From Streptomyces puniciscabiei (GTDB taxonomy: Bacteria; Actinomycetota; Actinomycetes; Streptomycetales; Streptomycetaceae): 64,000 nt of DNA. The stretch covers positions 6,552,001 to 6,616,000 of the forward strand of contig NZ_VFNX01000001.1 in assembly GCF_006715785.1 (NCBI RefSeq), in the 5' to 3' direction. How positions within the stretch are numbered: the first letter of the stretch is position 1; each line of letters starts with the position of its first letter. A model generated the notes under the pieces. That model saw nothing but the letters and a program-made list of their open reading frames with translations. It was not told where the DNA came from and ran no database searches. A program made the translations under genes and the position numbers. Shown here piece by piece: positions 58,671 to 64,000 of this stretch.

Positions 58671-59333
58671 TCAGCCGGGAACGGTCGACCGGGCGGGAGT
58701 CTGGGCGCCGGCGCCGGCGGGAGCGGGCGTCGCGGTCGCCACGGTGGCCGCGCTCGCCACCGGCGCTGCCGTGACGGGCGCTTCGGCGGTCAACGTGACC
58801 CCGGCCCCGACACGCGCCCCCGCCGGTGCCTTGGCCGCCGTTCCGACGCGGACCGGCTCCGGCGCGGGCCGTACCGCGGCGGCACGGCGCGGGCCATGGG
58901 CCGGATGCGGCCGTACCACCGCCGGGGCGGACAGCGTGAACCAGACGACCTTGCCGTTCTCGCCGTCCGGCCGGGCGCCCCAGCTCTCGCTCACCGCCGC
59001 TACCATCGCCAGCCCCCGCCCGCAGGTGGCCAGCGGACCGCCGTCCGGCAGGTCCACGACGTCGGCCGGCACCGGAAGCCGTGGATCGTTGTCGCGCACC
59101 GAGACCGTGAGCCGGTCCGGCGCCAGCTCGAGTTCGACCGTGCACGACTTGTCGGGCCTGGCATGCCGGTGGACGTTGCTCAGCAGCTCCGTCACACCGA
59201 GCGCGGCTCGGTCTATCAACGCGTCCATGTGCCAGTAGCGCAACTGCGCAGATACGATTCTGCGGACCTGGCCGATCCGCGACGGCAGGGCTTGGAGCTC
59301 CACCGTGCAGTGCCTGCTTGGGTGACTGATCAC
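58671..59333 (-). CDS. ATP-binding protein of the anti-sigma-factor/RsbW type
   Basis: A 220-residue protein. The first 130 residues form a HATPase_c domain: N-box ALGVTELLSNVHRHARPDK, G1 region VRDNDPRLPVPADV and G2 GRGLAMVAAVSESWGARPDG. The remainder is Ala/Pro/Val-rich and disordered, partly cut by the terminator. Streptomyces has dozens of such proteins, which bind or phosphorylate anti-sigma-antagonists in partner switching. GTG start with GGGGAG eight bases upstream. No sigma factor is adjacent. Confidence 0.85.
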   Translation of the reverse strand: MISHPSRHCTVELQALPSRIGQVRRIVSAQLRYWHMDALIDRAALGVTELLSNVHRHARPDKSCTVELELAPDRLTVSVRDNDPRLPVPADVVDLPDGGPLATCGRGLAMVAAVSESWGARPDGENGKVVWFTLSAPAVVRPHPAHGPRRAAAVRPAPEPVRVGTAAKAPAGARVGAGVTLTAEAPVTAAPVASAATVATATPAPAGAGAQTPARSTVPG

Positions 59334-59586
59334 GGCTGCGACTCCCCGATGTAGAGGTCCGACGGGACCGGAAGAACACGGAGAACAACGGATCCAGCAG
59401 GGTGCTTGCGTCCAAACGTCCGCCTGCTGCATGGCCGGCGGGCTGGTTCGCAGCGTTATCGCCGGTAAACCCAGAGTGACGTGAGACCAGCGTGACGCAG
59501 CGGATGCGGTCCCGCAACTCGCCGCGACGGACCGCTGCTCGGAGTAACGCGACCGGCTGCTCCCCGGCCGACGGCCGTACGGGCTG

Positions 59587-59910
59587 TCAGCCGCCGCGCC
59601 CGGCGGCCCGGCGCACCGCCTCGATGAACCGGCGTGCCGCGGGCGGTCCCGGCTCGCCCGGAGCGGGGTCCTGCTCGCCCAGCGTCAGCAGGTACCGCTT
59701 GCCGTTGAGGTCGGCCAGCGCCTTGTCGTCCGGCCGGAACCACGGGCGGGACGCGCGCACCGCCTGCACGGGCGCACTGTCGATCTCGCTGCCGTAGCTG
59801 GTGAGCAACTCCAGCCTGCCGTCGTTGATCCGGACCTGACCGGCCCGGGTGAGCGAACGCAGCCGCTTGCCGATCCGCACGCCCGTGGCTGTGAACTCCG
59901 GCTCCGCCAT
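59587..59910 (-). CDS. Hypothetical small protein
   Basis: A 107-residue soluble, basic protein ([19 protein letters not shown], then [20 protein letters not shown]). It has no signal peptide or membrane helix. The body resembles small actinobacterial proteins of unknown function encoded near regulators, but no family is assigned. The start is the first ATG before a conserved-looking core; longer in-frame extensions have poor composition. It lies divergent from the cysteine-synthase-family gene. Confidence 0.55.
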   Translation of the reverse strand: MAEPEFTATGVRIGKRLRSLTRAGQVRINDGRLELLTSYGSEIDSAPVQAVRASRPWFRPDDKALADLNGKRYLLTLGEQDPAPGEPGPPAARRFIEAVRRAAGRGG

Positions 59911-60238
59911 CCTTCGCCGCCCCCTTGCCCATGTGCTTCCGCGATCCAGTGTGCGCCCGCTCCCGGTCCAGTGTGCGCCTGGGTTCGGGACGATCGTCCC
60001 GTCGCGTGCAGTCTGCCCCGATGCGGCCGGGAGCACCAGTACGCGCGAGGCGCCCGCCGAAGCAGCCCGGAGCACTCCCGCCAATGCGCCCCCGCATGCC
60101 TCGTACGCCTGTGCCCCAGTGCGGCTTTGGGTGGCTCAAAGATGCGTTTATGCAGGTGGGAAGCGGTGCGAAAGATGCCTATGCTCGAAATGCCGGCCGC
60201 GCGAGGTGTCGTCGGCGCCCAGCGTAAGGAGCACCGCC
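59911..60238. other. 328-base divergent intergenic region
   Basis: It contains the ribosome-binding site AAGGAG (60226-60231) of the cysteine-synthase-family gene. Between 60125 and 60190 is a less GC-rich patch with ATGCG/AAGATGC-like repeats (AAAGATGCG at 60137 and AAAGATGCC at 60172) that could be promoter or regulator sites. No convincing short gene was found. Confidence 0.45.
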
Positions 60239-61363
60239 GTGAGCACCACACACCAGACCCGGACCGGCGCCACCCTCGACGTCGACCGCAGCGACGCCGC
60301 CTACCGTGACTGGCTGAAAGAGGCCGTCCGCAAGGTCCAGGCCGACGCCAACCGCTCGGCGGACACCCACCTGCTGCGCTTCCCCCTCCCCGAGCACTGG
60401 GGCATCGACCTCTACCTCAAGGACGAGTCGACGCACCCCACCGGCAGCCTCAAGCACCGCCTCGCCCGGTCCCTCTTCCTCTACGGCCTCTGCAATGGCT
60501 GGATCCGCCCCGGCCGCCCGGTCATCGAGGCCTCCAGCGGCTCCACGGCCGTCTCCGAGGCCTACTTCGCCAAGCTGATCGGCGTGCCCTTCATCGCGGT
60601 CATGCCGCGCACGACCAGCGCCGAGAAGATCCGCCTGATCGAGTTCCACGGCGGACAGTGCCACTTCGTGGACGACTCCCGGAAGATGTACGAGGAGTCC
60701 GCCCGCCTCGCGGTGGAGACCGGCGGCCACTACATGGACCAGTTCACCTACGCCGAGCGGGCCACCGACTGGCGCGGCAACAACAACATCGCCGAATCCA
60801 TCTTCCGCCAGCTGGAGTTGGAGCGCTTCCCGGAGCCGACGTGGATCGTCGCCACGGCCGGCACCGGCGGCACCTCCGCGACCCTCGCGCGCTACGTCCA
60901 CTACATGCAGTACGACACCCGGATCTGCGTCGCCGACCCGGACAACTCCTGCTTCTTCGAGGGCTGGACCTCCGGTGATCCCGAGGTCACCTGCGACTGC
61001 GGCTCACGGATCGAGGGCATCGGCCGGCCGCGCATGGAGCCCAGCTTCGTGCCCGGGGCCATCGACCGGATGATGAAGGTCCCGGACGCGGCCAGCGTCG
61101 CCGCCGTACGCGCCCTGGAGCGGGCCATCGGCCGCAAGGCGGGCGGCTCCACGGGCACCGGGCTGTGGAGCGCGCTGAAGATCGTCTCCGAGATGGTGGC
61201 CGAGGGCCGCCGGGGCAGTGTCGTCACCCTGCTGTGCGACCCGGGCGACCGCTACCTCGACAAGTACTACTCCGACGCCTGGCTCGCCGAGCAGGGCCTG
61301 GACATCGCGCCGTACACCGCGGCGATCGAGACCCTGCTGGCCACGGGGGTGTGGCCGGACTGA
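60239..61363 (+). CDS. PLP-dependent cysteine-synthase-family enzyme
   Basis: A 374-residue fold-type II PLP enzyme of the cysteine synthase/cystathionine beta-synthase family. The Schiff-base Lys is about residue 72 in [15 protein letters not shown]. The Asn/Ser loop is [16 protein letters not shown] and the phosphate loop [16 protein letters not shown]. It is longer than CysK (about 310) and has a Cys-rich insertion ([14 protein letters not shown]). It could make cysteine from an activated serine or act in a specialised beta-replacement. GTG start with AAGGAG seven bases upstream. Confidence 0.86.
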   Translation: MSTTHQTRTGATLDVDRSDAAYRDWLKEAVRKVQADANRSADTHLLRFPLPEHWGIDLYLKDESTHPTGSLKHRLARSLFLYGLCNGWIRPGRPVIEASSGSTAVSEAYFAKLIGVPFIAVMPRTTSAEKIRLIEFHGGQCHFVDDSRKMYEESARLAVETGGHYMDQFTYAERATDWRGNNNIAESIFRQLELERFPEPTWIVATAGTGGTSATLARYVHYMQYDTRICVADPDNSCFFEGWTSGDPEVTCDCGSRIEGIGRPRMEPSFVPGAIDRMMKVPDAASVAAVRALERAIGRKAGGSTGTGLWSALKIVSEMVAEGRRGSVVTLLCDPGDRYLDKYYSDAWLAEQGLDIAPYTAAIETLLATGVWPD

Positions 61364-61596
61364 GCCGGTCCCCGCCCCTTCGGCGGCCGGTGCCCAACGG
61401 GCGGGTGACGCGGTTGTGAGGGTTTGGTGACGTCTCAATTGAGGTTGTGGGCAAGCGGGTTGTGCCTGTGTGACTGATAAGATCATCCCACTTTTCGGTG
61501 GGCTGACGGCGTGTCACCAACACGCACGGGGGGACAGTCTCAAAGGCACCATCGCGCTCGCACGCTCCTGGCGCGATGCGACTTGAAGAGAGTCTC

Positions 61597-62799
61597 ATGA
61601 CGTCATTGACCACGGATCCACTGCTGTGGATCTTGCTGGTGGTGCTCGTCGCTGCGGTCGTCGCAGTGATGCGTGCCCGGAGAACCAACATGGAGCTCCG
61701 AAGAACGAGAAAGGACCTCGAGGCAGAACTGGGACAGGCCCGCGGCGACATCGGGCAGCTCCACACGCACATCGCCGCGCTGACCGCACAGCATCAGCGT
61801 GACCTCGCGGACGTGCGCGCCGACGCGGAGGCGGCCACCAAGGCGGTGCTGAAGTCCGCCATGGGCACACTCCAGTCGCTCGCCGAGGAACAGCAGGTGC
61901 TCCTGGACAGCCTGCTGAAGAAGTACGGCGACACCACGGAGGTGCTGGCCGACCTGATGACGGTCGACCACACCGGCAGCCAGTTCGGCCGCCGCGCCAA
62001 GGGCATCTCCGTGCTCTGCGGCGGATGGCTGGGCCGGCGCGAGGGCGCCGCCACCGTCTACGACGTCGCCCGCAGCGCCCAGGGCAGGATCAAGGACTTC
62101 GAGCGGGTCGGCGTCCACTCGCAGGTCAACGTGTCCCTCGTCGGCAAGGCGGTCGAACCGGTGGCCGTCGTGCTGGCCGAACTGCTGGACAACGCCACGA
62201 ACTACAGCGCACCCGGAACGCCGGTCGAGATCAACATCCAGGCCGTGCCCACCGGTGTGTGCTTCATCGTCGACGACGCCGGGCTGGGCATGGACCAGGA
62301 GACCAAGGACCGGGCGGCTGCCCTGCTGTCCGTCGACGGTCCCGTCGACATCACCGGGCTCGGCGATCCGCCGCGGTTCGGCTTCGCCGTGTGCGGCATG
62401 CTCGCCGCCCGCTACGGCTTCGCCGTCTCCGTCGGTTCCGTTTCCCCCTACGGCGGAGTGCGTGCAGTGATTCGTGTGCCCGAAAGCCTGCTCTCGGCCG
62501 ACACTCCTTCCCCGGCGGCCGACGACCAGGACGCCGCGGCCCCGGAGGCCGCCCCCCAGCGACTGGCGCCCGTCCCGGTCGTGGGCCCCTCGCACGTGGT
62601 GGGAACGACCTCGGGAGGTCTGCCCAAACGCCGCCGGCGCAGCGGCCCCGTCACCGTGGTCCCGTCCCCCGGCAACGACGGCCAGGAGGGGTCTTTCGAG
62701 TCGGCCGGCGAGGTGACGGCGTCGCGGATCGGGGCGTTCGCGCGCGGTACTCAGCTCGGGCGGACCACGAACACCACGGAAGGACCTGACAACCAGTGA
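61597..62799 (+). CDS. cvnA: Conservon sensor-like ATPase (CvnA family)
   Basis: A 400-residue nitrate-sensor-type protein: one N-terminal membrane helix (LLWILLVVLVAAVVAVM), a coiled coil (about 35-100) with no large sensor domain, and a HATPase domain with AELLDNATNYSAPGTPVEI, VDDAGLGMDQETKD and GLGDPPRFGFAVCGMLA. The C-terminal 90 residues are disordered and basic (PKRRRRSGP). No phospho-acceptor His box is evident, as is usual in conservons. It forms a membrane complex with CvnB, CvnC and the CvnD GTPase, like a eukaryotic G-protein module. An ATG seven codons upstream (61576) is an alternative start. Confidence 0.9.
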   Translation: MTSLTTDPLLWILLVVLVAAVVAVMRARRTNMELRRTRKDLEAELGQARGDIGQLHTHIAALTAQHQRDLADVRADAEAATKAVLKSAMGTLQSLAEEQQVLLDSLLKKYGDTTEVLADLMTVDHTGSQFGRRAKGISVLCGGWLGRREGAATVYDVARSAQGRIKDFERVGVHSQVNVSLVGKAVEPVAVVLAELLDNATNYSAPGTPVEINIQAVPTGVCFIVDDAGLGMDQETKDRAAALLSVDGPVDITGLGDPPRFGFAVCGMLAARYGFAVSVGSVSPYGGVRAVIRVPESLLSADTPSPAADDQDAAAPEAAPQRLAPVPVVGPSHVVGTTSGGLPKRRRRSGPVTVVPSPGNDGQEGSFESAGEVTASRIGAFARGTQLGRTTNTTEGPDNQ

Positions 62800-63197
62800 A
62801 GATCGACCTGTCCTGGGTGCTGAACGACGTGCTCGAGGTACGCGGGGCCCGGCACGCGATCCTCGTCTCTGGAGACGGCCTGCTGCTGCAGCGCTCGGAC
62901 GACATCGGACGCGACGACGCCGAGACGAACGCCGCCGCGATGAGCTCGATGCAGTCACTGAGTCGCGCCGTCGCGGGATTCGTGGGAGCGGGACACGGCA
63001 TCTGGAAGCAGACGCTGCTGGAGTACGACGGCGGCTGGATCTTCCTGATCGCCGCCGGCCAGGGCTCGTACCTCGCCGTCTCGGCCGCGCTGGACGTCGA
63101 CATGGAGGCCATGTCCTTCCGCATGCAGAAGACGGTGGCCGCGCTGAGCAAGGCGATGAGCGTGGCTCCGCGCTCCGACAACGGCGTGGGCGTATGA
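62796..63197 (+). CDS. cvnB: Roadblock/LC7 domain protein of the conservon (CvnB family)
   Basis: A 133-residue roadblock/LC7 fold, opening LSWVLNDVLEVRGARHAILV with LLLQRSDDIGRDDAETN, the pattern of MglB-like GTPase regulators. It probably acts on the CvnD GTPase as activator or scaffold. The GTG start overlaps the cvnA stop (GTGA), and its own stop overlaps cvnC (ATGA). Confidence 0.93.
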   Translation: MKIDLSWVLNDVLEVRGARHAILVSGDGLLLQRSDDIGRDDAETNAAAMSSMQSLSRAVAGFVGAGHGIWKQTLLEYDGGWIFLIAAGQGSYLAVSAALDVDMEAMSFRMQKTVAALSKAMSVAPRSDNGVGV

Positions 63198-63568
63198 CCA
63201 AGCCCGGCGAGGAAGCCTCCGTCACCAGCGAGTTCGTCCGCTCCTACGTCATCACCGGTGGCCGGACCCTGCCGGCCTCGGACGACCTGGCGCTGCACAC
63301 CCTGGTCACCCTGGCTCCCGAGCGGACCCCGCCGCTGGGGGCCGGCCCCGAGGTGATGGCGATCTGGCGACTGTGCGCGGGCGGCTACCTGTCGGTCGCC
63401 GAGGTCGCGGGCCATGTGGGACTGCCGGTGGGGGTGGCCCGGCTGCTGCTGACCGATTTATTCGAGCAGGGCCACCTCCTGCGCCGCGCCGAGCCGCCCC
63501 GGGCTCAGAACGTTGACAGAGCGACCCTCGAGAAGGTTCTGAATGGACTCCAATCCCTCATCGGCTGA
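63194..63568 (+). CDS. cvnC: DUF742 protein of the conservon (CvnC family), contains a TTA codon
   Basis: A 124-residue DUF742 protein (winged-helix-like): opening FVRSYVITGGRTLPASDDLA, then GYLSVAEVAGHVGLPVGVAR with LLLTDLFEQGHLL. Codon 89 (63458-63460, the Leu of TDLF) is TTA, the rare codon read by bldA tRNA. It overlaps cvnB by four bases and the next GTPase by 26. DUF742 proteins bind DNA in some conservons, but binding here is unproven. Confidence 0.92.
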   Translation: MTKPGEEASVTSEFVRSYVITGGRTLPASDDLALHTLVTLAPERTPPLGAGPEVMAIWRLCAGGYLSVAEVAGHVGLPVGVARLLLTDLFEQGHLLRRAEPPRAQNVDRATLEKVLNGLQSLIG

Positions 63569-64000
63569 GACGGCCCCTGGATCCATCTACGTCTCCAGCG
63601 CGGTGACCAACGCCGCCAAGATCCTTGTCGTCGGGCACTTCGCCGTGGGCAAGACGACGTTCATCGGCTCGCTGTCGGAGATCGCCCCGCTGCGCACCGA
63701 GGAGAAGATGACGCAGGCGTCCGTCCACGTGGACGACCTCAGGGGCGTGGCGGACAAGACCACCACCACCGTGGCCCTGGACTTCGGCCGGCTGACGCTC
63801 AGCGACGATCTCGTGCTCTACCTGTTCGGCACCCCGGGACAGCAGCGTTTCATGCAGCTGTGGGAGGACATGGCCCGCGGCGCGCTGGGCGCACTGCTCC
63901 TGGTCGACCCGGCCCGGCTGGAGGAGACCTTCCCCGTCATCGACCTCGTCGAGCGCTACGGCCTCGAGTACGCCATCGCGGTCAACGGCTTCGACCGGAA
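63543..64000 (+). CDS. cvnD: Conservon GTPase (CvnD family), C-terminus cut by window edge
   Basis: 152 codons of a small Ras-like GTPase. P-loop KILVVGHFAVGKTTFIGSLS, switch I region KTTTTVALDFGRLTL and switch II LFGTPGQQRFMQLWEDMARG (TPGQ as in MglA-like enzymes). The end (NKxD-type base motif) lies at and beyond the edge: AIAVNGFDR is just visible. It overlaps cvnC by 26 bases, and AAGG lies before the ATG. It would be the switch component of the cvnABCD module. Confidence 0.92.
   Translation, partial: MDSNPSSAETAPGSIYVSSAVTNAAKILVVGHFAVGKTTFIGSLSEIAPLRTEEKMTQASVHVDDLRGVADKTTTTVALDFGRLTLSDDLVLYLFGTPGQQRFMQLWEDMARGALGALLLVDPARLEETFPVIDLVERYGLEYAIAVNGFDR

Noticed and set aside
1..64000. Search for prophage, insertion sequences, integrases or attachment sites
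   Set aside because: No transposase, integrase or terminal inverted repeats were seen. Gene decay here is explained by point indels and deletions.

Overview
The window reads as a chromosomal segment of a Streptomyces species, or a very close actinomycete. It has very high GC, a strong third-position GC bias, many GTG starts and tightly overlapping ATGA/GTGA gene junctions. It encodes mycothiol/DinB-type enzymes, a conservon (cvnABCD) and a deazaflavin-type (DDN) oxidoreductase, and it carries rare TTA codons of the kind read by bldA tRNA in Streptomyces. I saw no phage, insertion sequence, CRISPR array, rRNA or tRNA. The content is ordinary accessory-arm material: regulators next to their enzymes and transporters, with several decayed genes. 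LAYOUT. 0-3.3 kb: partial TetR regulator, HAD hydrolase, frameshifted PAP2 phosphatase, M56 metalloprotease and DUF5134 membrane protein. 3.4-6.5 kb: FUSC membrane protein translationally coupled to a MarR regulator whose N-terminal half is a low-complexity tail built on a 3.4-copy 135-bp tandem repeat. 6.5-11.1 kb: aldo/keto reductase, two VOC proteins, methyltransferase, GNAT acetyltransferase and glycerophosphodiesterase. 11.5-15.5 kb: a coupled operon of DUF6421, SDR and threonine-aldolase-type lyase, then a transglutaminase-like gene behind a hairpin-embedded promoter. 16-20.6 kb: PlsC acyltransferase, DUF4395, thioredoxin, a 26-residue Cys-ending leader peptide in front of a flavin reductase, and the electron-transfer flavoprotein pair etfB-etfA closed by a strong terminator. 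20.7-27.7 kb: DUF6986 aldolase-like protein behind an IclR-type operator, a kinase remnant fused by deletion to another gene's tail, an unknown TTA-containing gene, a LacI regulator divergent from a ROK sugar kinase around a perfect operator, and a secreted GH27 alpha-galactosidase. 27.9-34.6 kb: two small conserved genes, a repeat-rich small ORF, a tiny secreted protein, a P-loop-NUDIX fusion, a metallo-hydrolase, an M20 dipeptidase and a geranylgeranyl-reductase-type flavoprotein. 34.7-40.1 kb: two paralogous TetR regulators, each divergent from an oxidoreductase, then a two-component system and DUF6332. 40.2-45.2 kb: DHA2 efflux pump divergent from MarR, a mycothiol-dependent maleylpyruvate-isomerase-family protein, an MFS permease and a luciferase-domain protein. 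45.3-51.6 kb: DeoR regulator divergent from SIS isomerase and class II aldolase, an RlmG-like methyltransferase, AlkB with an apparent Cys-rich insert, a ROK regulator and an MFS remnant. 51.8-54.4 kb: TetR, cupin, DUF4865 and phosphotriesterase operon. 54.5-58.1 kb: SHOCT protein and a MacB/FtsX-type ABC exporter. 58.1-58.7 kb: intergenic repeat array and bidirectional terminator. 58.7-64 kb: anti-sigma-type ATPase, an unknown protein, a cysteine-synthase-family enzyme and a conservon running off the right edge. HOW IT WORKS TOGETHER. The commonest design is a regulator divergent from the enzyme or pump it probably controls, with a visible palindrome between them (24.58, 35.24, 37.18, 41.74 and 46.17 kb). 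The strongest candidates for something undescribed are the DUF6421-SDR-lyase operon, the TetR-cupin-DUF4865-phosphotriesterase operon, the leader peptide upstream of the flavin reductase, the AlkB insert and the repeat-tailed MarR. None of these is proven by sequence alone.
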